Assembly: GCA_030705805.1 (NCBI GenBank)
Contig: JAUZPY010000005.1
Span: 1 to 40,523, forward strand
DNA: 40,523 bases
Source: Bacillota bacterium
GTDB taxonomy: Bacteria > Bacillota > Clostridia > CAKSNL01 > HGM11501
Direction of reading: 5' to 3'
Shown here: one piece after another, positions 1 to 6,126 of the stretch
How positions within the stretch are numbered: the first letter of the stretch is position 1
Layout: every line of letters starts with the position of its first letter
Translations under genes and position numbers: made by a program
The notes under the pieces: model-generated
What the model was told of the DNA's origin: nothing
The model's input: only the letters and a program-made list of their open reading frames with translations
The model's database searches: none

Positions 1-134
1 CCTCTCTTTTGGGGAGAATTCTGATCTGTTGCCTTATTTTTAAGTGAATCCAGACCCTTTTGAAGTGCAGGTGCTGTAGATTTTCTAACCTGTGTGCTTC
101 TGCCAGTTCTGACTAACTGGTTAAATGTTGGCAT
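1..134 (-). CDS. rpsL: 30S ribosomal protein S12, N-terminal part (cut by window edge)
   Basis: Only the first 44 codons are inside the window. The translation opens [15 protein letters not shown] and continues to SPQKR, the highly conserved S12 N-terminus. S12 sits at the decoding centre of the 30S subunit. The ATG at 134-132 follows the ribosome binding site TGGAGGTGAA at 150-141. It lies 52 nt downstream of the L7Ae-like gene, the usual order at the head of the Firmicute str operon, and should share that gene's promoter at 467-495. A small hairpin (169-188) covers the end of the upstream gene. Identification is secure; the rest of the gene, and presumably rpsG, fusA and tuf, lie beyond the left edge. 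Confidence 0.96.
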   Translation of the reverse strand, partial: MPTFNQLVRTGRSTQVRKSTAPALQKGLDSLKNKATDQNSPQKR

Positions 135-186
135 TTAATTTTCACCTCCATACTATTTAATTTATATCAACAGCACTTTAGCGCTG

Positions 187-426
187 TTAATAAACGACAG
201 CAATGGCAGCACCTACGTCGATTTCGCAAGCATTGCCAAGTTCTTTCATAGTGGAAACCCATTCCACATCTATGCCGGACTTTTCGCAATCATCTACTAT
301 GCCGGAAATTAAGTTCGGTGCAGCATCCTTAGCCAAAAATACTTTTTTTGCTTCACCGCTTCGTATTTTTTTCTTGGACTGCTTTATTCCGATAGCCTTT
401 TCGGCAATATTGAGTTCGCTTAACAA
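187..426 (-). CDS. L7Ae/L30e-family K-turn RNA-binding protein (YbxF/RplGB-like)
   Basis: A 79-residue protein beginning MLSELNIAEKAIGIKQSKKK (initiator TTG read as Met) and ending ACEIDVGAAIAVVY. The IGIKQS segment, the KVFLAKDAAPN segment and the STMKELGNACEIDVGAA tail are typical of bacterial L7Ae-like proteins, which bind kink-turn RNA. The frame is open for 23 more codons upstream, but that stretch contains the -35 and -10 boxes of a consensus promoter, so a longer start cannot be right. The TTG at 426-424 follows AAAAGGTGAT with 5 to 6 nt spacing and gives the family's usual length of about 80 residues. In many Firmicutes this gene sits between rpoC and rpsL; here rpoC is not upstream. 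Confidence 0.85.
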   Translation of the reverse strand: MLSELNIAEKAIGIKQSKKKIRSGEAKKVFLAKDAAPNLISGIVDDCEKSGIDVEWVSTMKELGNACEIDVGAAIAVVY

Positions 427-466
427 TTGTATCACCTTTTCTGTATACACACCAGTACAATCTAAA

Positions 467-495
467 ATTGTAACACAGTTACAAAATATTGTCAA
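467..495 (-). promoter_or_regulatory. Sigma-A promoter of the L7Ae-like gene / rpsL (str operon)
   Basis: On the minus strand TTGACA (495-490) is followed by exactly 17 bp and TACAAT (472-467). This matches the vegetative consensus at 11 of 12 positions. The expected start is near 460, giving a leader of about 35 nt before the TTG start. Its position rules out the longer reading of the L7Ae-like gene and means the str operon is transcribed independently of any rpoBC operon. Confidence 0.8.
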
Positions 496-509
496 GCATT
501 ATTTTTCCA

Positions 510-905
510 TTAATACTTCAATGTTTCAGAATAATTTTGATACTTAAATTCCACCCGGAACCAATAATCCAACTTAGCATCGGAAGCACCAACCTCCGAA
601 ACCTTATCATCAACATATAAAATCCATCCTGCATCTTTAGTAGATGCTATCCCATTAAAATTATCAAACATTCCGTTCTTGAAAGTGTAAGATATGCCAT
701 TCTCCTTGCACGCCTTTATTACAGCATCCTTTGCGGTTGGACTTTTCAATTGAAGAGTTAAGTCAGTATCTAAAATAACCTTTCCGTTTGCATCTGTTAG
801 TTTGACCGAGCCGTCAATAGGTTCATATTTTGAACTCTCTTTCGAACAACCCGGAAGCACTACTATAAGTGCCAAGGTAAGTAATATTACTAAAATTCTT
901 TTCAT
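510..905 (-). CDS. Small lipoprotein with DUF4430-like domain
   Basis: A 131-residue secreted lipoprotein. A signal peptide of two Lys/Arg and a hydrophobic run ends in the lipobox LPGC with Cys20. The mature part (about 110 residues) has the pattern of DUF4430 / transcobalamin C-terminal-like domains: a 'tAkDAvikACkengIsY' helix region, then a GWILYVDDKVSEVGASDAKL segment before a beta-strand end. DUF4430 modules are often found in surface proteins and in proteins near cobalamin or corrinoid uptake genes, but no such genes are seen here, so the ligand is unknown. It has its own promoter (939-967) and an RBS CGGAGG, and is divergent from the spoVB-like gene. The domain call is from pattern memory. 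Confidence 0.7.
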   Translation of the reverse strand: MKRILVILLTLALIVVLPGCSKESSKYEPIDGSVKLTDANGKVILDTDLTLQLKSPTAKDAVIKACKENGISYTFKNGMFDNFNGIASTKDAGWILYVDDKVSEVGASDAKLDYWFRVEFKYQNYSETLKY

Positions 906-938
906 ATTAATAAATACCTCCGTAAATTAACTTGCATT

Positions 939-967
939 ATTTTACCACAATAAAGTAACTTAGTCAA
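939..967 (-). promoter_or_regulatory. Promoter of the DUF4430-like lipoprotein gene
   Basis: TTGACT (967-962), 17 bp, TAAAAT (944-939) on the minus strand, about 34 bp upstream of the lipoprotein ATG. It points away from the flippase gene that starts at 1016. Confidence 0.65.
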
Positions 968-1015
968 CTTCTAATATTATACCCCAATCATAGACTTGAA
1001 CAGGTGATTTTAACA

Positions 1016-2545
1016 ATGAAAAGAAAATCTTTTACTTATAATACTATAATTATGACTTTAGCAAATACCATAACCAGAATTTTAGGTTTTGCCTACCGCA
1101 TATTTTTAAGCCGTTTTATCGGAGCGGAAGGTCTGGGCTTATATGGACTTATTATGCCTGTTTACTCAGTCTGTTCAACTATTATTGCCTCCGGGCTTCC
1201 CGTTGCTTCAATGAAGCTTACAAGTGAAAGGCTTGCGTTGGGAGATAAGCAGGGAGCTAGATCGGTAATTTCATGCACACTTAAGGCTGTGGCAATAATC
1301 TCTTTTATTCTTTTTTCAATAGTAATCTTATTTTCAAGCACTATATCTTCCATCCTTGGAGATGAAAGATTACGTATCCCTTTAGTATGCCTTTCTTTTG
1401 CTATATTAATTACCGGTTTTGAAAACATTTACAAAAGCTACTTTTATGCTGCTCAAAATGTAAAAACGCCTTCTTTTGCAGAAATAGTAGAGCAAATATT
1501 AAGGATATGTTTTGTTGTTACTCTCTTAGCTATATTTTGCAGAGGGAATCTTGGTTTATCTGTCATAGTTATGACTCTTGGCATATTTGTCGGTGAGGCT
1601 GTAAGTTCAATTTTCCTTTCATTATATTATATAGGCGCTGTAAGAACTATAAAAAAGCCAAAAGACTGTACCGAAATCAGCAAAAGAATATATCAATGTG
1701 CAACTCCTATAACCCTTGCAAGAGTTGCAAATTCAATCATTATGTCATTGACATCCGTATTGATACCAACCCTTCTGACACTTTATGGGCTTGATAGGTC
1801 AGAAGCATTAAGTCTCTTCGGCATTTTAACAGGTATGGTAGTGCCAATTCTTTTGCTTCCTTGTATATTTACCAATGCTATATCCGTGAATCTTGTGCCG
1901 TTCGTATCATCAAACTTAGCAAAAAATAATTATGCTGCAATCAACAGAAAGCTTACAAAATCACTTATGATTGTATCTTTGGTTTCTTATCCTGCTGCTG
2001 CCGCGATGAGCGCTCTTGCAGAGCCTCTGGGTATAGTTTTATATTCCGAGTCCAGAGTTGGCACTATGCTTCCTTTTATGGCAATAGGATCCCTGATTTG
2101 CACGTTTCAGCATATATTTGGCTCTGTTCTCAACGCTTCAGGAGGTGAAAAGAAAAGCGCAGTTTATTCTTTTTCGGGAAATATAATTTCACTTTTAACT
2201 TCTGCCTTATTAATACCTCTTTTTGGAATAAAAGGATATATAGTAGCCTATACTATTTCATCTCTTGCTGTATTAATTCCCGAAATAAATCTTACATTTA
2301 AACTTATAAAATGCAATATTGATATTTTTTCAAAGCCTTTATTTTTAATGCTTCCTTCTATACTTTGCTTTTTATTAATTAAACTTTTTTATAAAATACT
2401 TGCCTATAATCATACCATTTATTTAGCTCTGATTTTATCTTTAGCTTTAGGGCTCTTTGTTTACATAGCTTTAATATGGCTTATGGGTTCATTTAAAAAA
2501 ATAATTATTTTTAATAAAAACAACTTGACTAATTTAAAGATATAA
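1016..2545 (+). CDS. SpoVB-like / MATE-superfamily polysaccharide flippase
   Basis: A 509-residue polytopic membrane protein of the MOP/MATE superfamily (SpoVB, MurJ, Wzx relatives), with about 14 hydrophobic segments over the full length. The N-terminus (TRILGFAYRIFLSRFIGAEG, then GLYGLIMPVYS and SGLPVASMKL) is the classic opening of stage V sporulation protein B, which moves lipid-linked cell-wall or cortex precursors across the membrane. B. subtilis SpoVB is about the same length (518). I chose ATG 1016 because AGGTGAT lies 7 nt upstream; a GTG at 1004 is inside that RBS. Several clostridia carry more than one SpoVB paralogue, so the substrate (cortex peptidoglycan or a polysaccharide) is not certain. 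The 3' end carries the rpsU promoter. Confidence 0.85.
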   Translation: MKRKSFTYNTIIMTLANTITRILGFAYRIFLSRFIGAEGLGLYGLIMPVYSVCSTIIASGLPVASMKLTSERLALGDKQGARSVISCTLKAVAIISFILFSIVILFSSTISSILGDERLRIPLVCLSFAILITGFENIYKSYFYAAQNVKTPSFAEIVEQILRICFVVTLLAIFCRGNLGLSVIVMTLGIFVGEAVSSIFLSLYYIGAVRTIKKPKDCTEISKRIYQCATPITLARVANSIIMSLTSVLIPTLLTLYGLDRSEALSLFGILTGMVVPILLLPCIFTNAISVNLVPFVSSNLAKNNYAAINRKLTKSLMIVSLVSYPAAAAMSALAEPLGIVLYSESRVGTMLPFMAIGSLICTFQHIFGSVLNASGGEKKSAVYSFSGNIISLLTSALLIPLFGIKGYIVAYTISSLAVLIPEINLTFKLIKCNIDIFSKPLFLMLPSILCFLLIKLFYKILAYNHTIYLALILSLALGLFVYIALIWLMGSFKKIIIFNKNNLTNLKI

Positions 2546-2553
2546 GGTATAAT
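2525..2553 (+). promoter_or_regulatory. rpsU promoter inside the 3' end of the flippase gene
   Basis: TTGACT (2525-2530), 17 bp, TATAAT (2548-2553). The -35 box is inside the last codons of the flippase gene and the -10 just after its stop. The expected start is near 2560, giving a leader of about 70 nt for rpsU. Confidence 0.75.
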
Positions 2554-2630
2554 TTTAAGTATCACTTTATGAGTCCCGCATTACAATTATCCACATAAGC
2601 CAATTGAATTTGCGGAGGGAGGGATATACC

Positions 2631-2807
2631 ATGTCAGAAATCAGAGTTAAAGAGAATGAGTCACTGGACAGTGCGCTTCGCCGTTTTAAGCGTTCATGCG
2701 CAAAGGCAGGTGTTTTGTCCGAAGTAAGAAAGAGAGAACATTACGAAAAGCCAAGCGTTAAGCGTAAAAAGAAATCAGAGGCTGCTCGCAAGAGAAAATA
2801 TATATAA
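2631..2807 (+). CDS. rpsU: 30S ribosomal protein S21
   Basis: A 58-residue basic protein beginning [20 protein letters not shown] and ending in a Lys/Arg-rich tail ([14 protein letters not shown]), diagnostic of bacterial S21, which helps the 30S subunit in initiation. The ATG at 2631 follows GGAGGGAGG with good spacing; upstream in-frame starts lack an RBS and would give a non-conserved extension. It is monocistronic as far as the sequence shows, with its own promoter at 2525-2553 and a strong terminator at 2863-2890. Confidence 0.97.
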   Translation: MSEIRVKENESLDSALRRFKRSCAKAGVLSEVRKREHYEKPSVKRKKKSEAARKRKYI

Positions 2808-2862
2808 TTCGTAACAGTCCTTCGCGTTAAGTTATGCGGGAACAAAGACTGATAAAAAGAAT

Positions 2863-2890
2863 GCGGACAATTTACTTGTCCGCTTTTTTT
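2863..2890 (+). terminator. Rho-independent terminator of rpsU
   Basis: Perfect 8-bp stem GCGGACAA / TTGTCCGC with a 5-nt loop, followed by seven T residues. It lies 55 nt after the rpsU stop and 18 nt before ung. Confidence 0.9.
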
Positions 2891-2907
2891 ATGAAAGGAT
2901 TTTTTAT

Positions 2908-3582
2908 ATGGTTTTATTGGGAAATGACTGGGATAATATTATCGGTGATGAATTTACAAAAGATTATTATATAAAACTTAGAGCTTTCTTAAAGTCAGAA
3001 TATTCAAACTATAATGTATATCCAAATATGTACGACATGTTTTCAGCATTAAAGGCTACTTCATTTGCCGACACAAAAATTGTTATAATTGGTCAGGATC
3101 CATACCATGAACCGGGTCAAGCCCATGGTATGTGTTTTTCCGTTAAACCCGGAGTAACACCACCTCCTTCCCTACGCAATATTTTTAAGGAGCTGCAGTC
3201 TGATCTTGGCCTTTATATTCCTAATAATGGATATTTAATGAGTTGGGCTAAGCAAGGAGTCCTTCTTCTTAATACTGTGCTTACCGTAAGAGAAGGTGAA
3301 GCCAATTCACATAAAGGAAAAGGATGGGAAATTTTTACTGACAGAATTATAAAAGAATTATCAAATCGGGATGATCCTGTTGTTTTTCTCCTTTGGGGAA
3401 GTCCTGCTCAGGCTAAAGCAGAACTGATAGATACAAGCAGGCATTATATCTTTGAGGCACCCCATCCAAGCCCTTTGTCAGCTTCAAGGGGATTCTTTGG
3501 CTGTAAACATTTCTCCAAAGCTAACGAAACACTTATTTCCTTGGTTAAATCACCGATTGACTGGCAGATAAAAAACATTTAA
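2908..3582 (+). CDS. ung: Uracil-DNA glycosylase, family 1
   Basis: A 224-residue family-1 UDG, full length. It removes uracil from DNA as the first step of base excision repair. The water-activating motif GQDPYH (Asp64, His67) and the leucine-loop motif HPSPLS (His186) are both present, as are [11 protein letters not shown] and [11 protein letters not shown]. The ATG at 2908 follows AAAGGA (2894-2899). The gene starts 18 nt after the rpsU terminator and no separate consensus promoter is visible, so it may depend on read-through or a weak promoter. No neighbour has a related role. Confidence 0.97.
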   Translation: MVLLGNDWDNIIGDEFTKDYYIKLRAFLKSEYSNYNVYPNMYDMFSALKATSFADTKIVIIGQDPYHEPGQAHGMCFSVKPGVTPPPSLRNIFKELQSDLGLYIPNNGYLMSWAKQGVLLLNTVLTVREGEANSHKGKGWEIFTDRIIKELSNRDDPVVFLLWGSPAQAKAELIDTSRHYIFEAPHPSPLSASRGFFGCKHFSKANETLISLVKSPIDWQIKNI

Positions 3583-3599
3583 GCTTTTTTATTGTAATT

Positions 3600-3945
3600 T
3601 TAGTGCTGTATATTACTGTTAGTCATAACCACCGGCAAACGAGCTGTACCCTGTCTAGCGGACACAGTATATAATTTTTTCTCCTATATTTGGGTGTAAA
3701 TAAAATATAATACTTGCACACCCACCCAGAGTATGTGCTAAACTATTTGCTATAGGTGTCTTCCTTTCTATTCTATAATTTGGCCCTTAACATCCTTGTT
3801 ATAGCTCGGTGGATACTCCGACTTAAGTTTTAACCCTCACCCGCATAGCGGTCGGTTATTAAAAAGGCTACTTCTGTCACTTTTTTGCTAAAGCACTAAT
3901 ATAAGTAATAAAAGGGACCCAAAGGGTCCCTTTTATTACTTATAT
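3600..3945 (+). ncRNA. Candidate structured non-coding RNA (family unknown)
   Basis: A gene-free stretch of about 300 nt with unusually rich pairing. A long-range helix joins GAGCTGTA (3641-3648) to TATAGCTC (3800-3807), and CCACCG (3629-3634) to CGGTGG (3807-3812), with an unpaired GCAAAC between the two left arms. Inside are TGTC/GACA (3652-3664) and a 7-bp TGGGTGT/ACACCCA hairpin (3691-3724). Downstream is a stacked hairpin TAACC..CCGC-ATA-GCGG..GGTTA (3831-3858). The long helix contains one G-U pair that works only if the plus strand is transcribed. The 22-bp hairpin at 3899-3945 could end it. I see no consensus promoter and did not recognise a known family; it lacks RNase P, tmRNA and SRP RNA signatures. 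Boundaries are approximate. Confidence 0.42.
3899..3945 (+). terminator. 22-bp perfect hairpin, probable terminator of the candidate ncRNA
   Basis: Left arm 3899-3920 pairs perfectly with 3924-3945 around an AAA loop; the core is GGGACCC / GGGTCCC flanked by A4/T4 tracts. The 3' arm on either strand is T-rich, so it could act in both directions. It is the first of three large hairpins between ung and the ABC operon. Confidence 0.6.
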
Positions 3946-3950
3946 ATGCG

Positions 3951-3982
3951 AAAACGGAACCTTAGTTCTAAGGCTCCGTTTT
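3951..3982 (-). terminator. 15-bp hairpin, second in the convergent cluster
   Basis: Arms 3951-3965 and 3968-3982. The one imperfect pair is A-C on the plus-strand RNA but G-U on the minus-strand RNA, so the structure is intact only in a minus transcript. It lies directly after the operon terminator at 3989-4020 and may be a second, back-up terminator or a stabilising 3' structure. Confidence 0.55.
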
Positions 3983-3988
3983 AAAAAC

Positions 3989-4020
3989 AAATCCCCTACA
4001 TTTTGAAATGTAGGGGATTT
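3989..4020 (-). terminator. Terminator of the seven-gene ABC/DUF5696 operon
   Basis: Perfect 15-bp stem AAATCCCCTACATTT (3989-4003) with 4006-4020, a 2-nt apex, followed on the minus strand by a T-rich run (TTTGTTTTT overlapping the stem end). It begins 4 nt after the last gene of the operon. Confidence 0.85.
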
Positions 4021-4024
4021 TTCT

Positions 4025-5083
4025 TTAACCTTTAACGCCAACTTTATCAACACTCTCAATAAAGTACTTTTGCGTAAATGCAAAAATAACAATAAGCGGT
4101 AATATAGTAAGCATAGCTGCAGCATTAAGAACGAAAGTTTTATTTACACTTGTATCAGAGAACACGGCTACACCAAAAGTAGCCGTCTTAGACAGAAGTA
4201 CTAAGGACAAAGGTCTTGCCTTATTTTTAGAAACAAACATCATAGATGTTACAAAATAATCATTCCAATGCCAAACTAAAGAAAACAGGAAAACAACCAA
4301 AGCTGCCGACAATGAGTTGGGGGCCATAATTCTAAGGAATGTTCCAAAGGGGCTGCATCCATCAATATAAGCGGCTTCTTCAAGTTCTTTGCTCATTCCT
4401 CTGAAGAATTGCCTGAATATGTATATAAACAATCCGCCTCTAAGCCCTACTCCGAGAATTGCGGGAATCCACATAGTCCACGAAGTACCAATTAAATTGA
4501 TGCTTAGTTTATCCCCAACAATCAAAGATGGCAGCCATAAAAGCTTAAAGAAATCAAAGTTTCTGTATGTCATAAACATCGAAATCAGGTATATTTGAGG
4601 AGGAACTATCATCGTCATAAGTACTATACCAAACAATAATGTTCTGCCTTTAAACTTAAATCTGGCAAATCCGTAACCGGTTACGGCACTTGCAATAACC
4701 TGTAGGAGGGCACTTCCCAATGCCACTTTAACACTGGCCCAAAAAGATTTAGCATAATCCAAATATTGCAGAGCTAATTTTAAGTTATTAAGTCCAATAT
4801 TTGTTGGTATCCAAATACTTATACCGGATGTAACATAGTCTTCACTAAATGCCTTACTAAGCATTCTAAATACGGGATAAAGAACAATATAGCTAAGCCC
4901 TATAAGTATAAATGCTCTGAATATGGCATAAAGAAATGCCATTGCTTTTCTCCTGAAAAAGGCAGAGCCGAAACGTTTCAAACCAGTATGGTTAACACGA
5001 CCGCTTTCTTTCATTTCTTGATCGCGTCGTTTCATCTCTTCATTAAACTCTTCTTTTGAAAGCCTGGATAATTCAGTTTTCAT
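4025..5083 (-). CDS. Carbohydrate ABC transporter permease (MalG/LacG type), pair B
   Basis: A 352-residue inner-membrane permease of the CUT1 sugar importer type, with about six membrane spans after a charged N-terminal extension of about 45 residues. The cytoplasmic EAA loop, ELEEAAYIDGCSPFGTFLRI, which docks the ATPase, is intact, and the C-terminus ends EKYFIESVDKVGVKG-like, as in MalG relatives. The ATG follows AAGGAGGGG. It is the last gene of the operon, 14 nt after its partner permease, and is followed at once by a strong terminator. At about 350 residues it is longer than the usual 270 to 300, mostly from the N-terminal extension. No ATPase gene is present, as is common in Firmicute systems that share MsmX. 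Confidence 0.9.
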   Translation of the reverse strand: MKTELSRLSKEEFNEEMKRRDQEMKESGRVNHTGLKRFGSAFFRRKAMAFLYAIFRAFILIGLSYIVLYPVFRMLSKAFSEDYVTSGISIWIPTNIGLNNLKLALQYLDYAKSFWASVKVALGSALLQVIASAVTGYGFARFKFKGRTLLFGIVLMTMIVPPQIYLISMFMTYRNFDFFKLLWLPSLIVGDKLSINLIGTSWTMWIPAILGVGLRGGLFIYIFRQFFRGMSKELEEAAYIDGCSPFGTFLRIMAPNSLSAALVVFLFSLVWHWNDYFVTSMMFVSKNKARPLSLVLLSKTATFGVAVFSDTSVNKTFVLNAAAMLTILPLIVIFAFTQKYFIESVDKVGVKG

Positions 5084-5097
5084 TTCGTACCCCTCCT

Positions 5098-6123
5098 TTA
5101 TTCATCAGTATATACAGTCTTAGAGAATATAAACTTTACAATTAGTACTAGAATAATAATTATAACAAGGAAATATGTCCAAGCTACTGCTGAGCCGATT
5201 CCGGCTTTACCTGAGGAAACTCCGTTTGCATCAATCATTTTCATTATCTTATTCTGATAATAAGTAAAAGAGTCAATAATTGTATAGATTACGCAAACCA
5301 ATGTCATAGGTGAAAGCAGTGGGAAGGTGATTTTCCAGTATTCTTCCCAAGCAGTTGCTCCTTCCAGAGAAGAAACCTCGTAGTAAGATTTCGGTATACC
5401 TTGCAACGCTGACAAATATAAAAGAATTTGTATTCCGGACTTCCAGGTTATATCAAATATACTTCCGACAATGTTCTTTAAGTATTCTATCACACTGTTG
5501 CTTAGGCCACTTTCGTTCAGAAATTCAAGTATAACTGAATTATCCTGATACGTGAAAATATTTGATGATTGGTTAAGGCTTACCGTTGTACTCATGCCTG
5601 TCGTTTTAAGTATCTCTAATGTTACACCTGAAGCTATAATAACAGGAAGGAAAAACAATATTCTCGATACAGTTCTGCCAAAAAATTTCTGATTTAGCAT
5701 TTGTGCTATAAACATACTGAAAAAAGCAATAATTGGCACCTGATACAACATATCTTTCAGGGATCCAGTCAAATAAGGCAGAAAGTTTTCATCTTTCGTA
5801 AATATATATGCATAGTTATCAAACCCAACAAAATTTAGCCTAATACCTCCTGCTTTTGCTCCAACCTCGCAGAAGGAATACACCAAAGATGATAAAACAG
5901 GTATAAGAAATAAAAAGAATGCACCAATCATCCAAGGTAAAATAAACCAATAGCCAGTTTTAGCTTGCCTTAAGCTTAATGCCGCAGCTGCTTTTTTCTT
6001 CTTTTTAATAGTCTTATTAGTTGCTCTTAATGATTCCTTTTCTTCTTTTGTCGGTCTTGGGGCTTTTTGTTCTTCTGTAAGTTCTTCTTCAGATTCAACC
6101 GCTTGAGAGTTTTCTTTCGTCAT
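5098..6123 (-). CDS. Carbohydrate ABC transporter permease (MalF/LacF type), pair B
   Basis: A 341-residue permease with a charged cytoplasmic N-terminus of about 60 residues (Glu-rich, then a KKKKK run), then about six membrane spans. The EAA loop reads SSLEGATAWEEYWKITFPLL. A loop of about 70 residues in the middle, following LKTTGMS, is long for the family and may face outside. The start ATG is 3 nt after the DUF5696 stop and its RBS (AGGGGG) lies inside the end of that gene, so the two are probably translationally coupled. It pairs with the MalG-type permease 14 nt downstream. Confidence 0.9.
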   Translation of the reverse strand: MTKENSQAVESEEELTEEQKAPRPTKEEKESLRATNKTIKKKKKAAAALSLRQAKTGYWFILPWMIGAFFLFLIPVLSSLVYSFCEVGAKAGGIRLNFVGFDNYAYIFTKDENFLPYLTGSLKDMLYQVPIIAFFSMFIAQMLNQKFFGRTVSRILFFLPVIIASGVTLEILKTTGMSTTVSLNQSSNIFTYQDNSVILEFLNESGLSNSVIEYLKNIVGSIFDITWKSGIQILLYLSALQGIPKSYYEVSSLEGATAWEEYWKITFPLLSPMTLVCVIYTIIDSFTYYQNKIMKMIDANGVSSGKAGIGSAVAWTYFLVIIIILVLIVKFIFSKTVYTDE

Positions 6124-6126
6124 CTC

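Noticed and set aside
203-547. Plus-strand open frame of 114 codons opposite the L7Ae-like gene
   Set aside because: It lies antisense to a clear gene and its promoter, has no RBS, and its translation has no family character.
3600-3900. RNase P RNA, tmRNA or SRP RNA
   Set aside because: None of the diagnostic segments (GAGGAAAGTC, T-arm GGTTCGA with a tag reading frame, SRP GGAAGCAGC-type tetraloop region) occurs on either strand. A 6S identity could not be confirmed or excluded.
3940-4125. Small frame running through the terminator hairpins
   Set aside because: Its N-terminal or C-terminal half is made of hairpin sequence and overlaps the 3' end of a permease gene in another frame.
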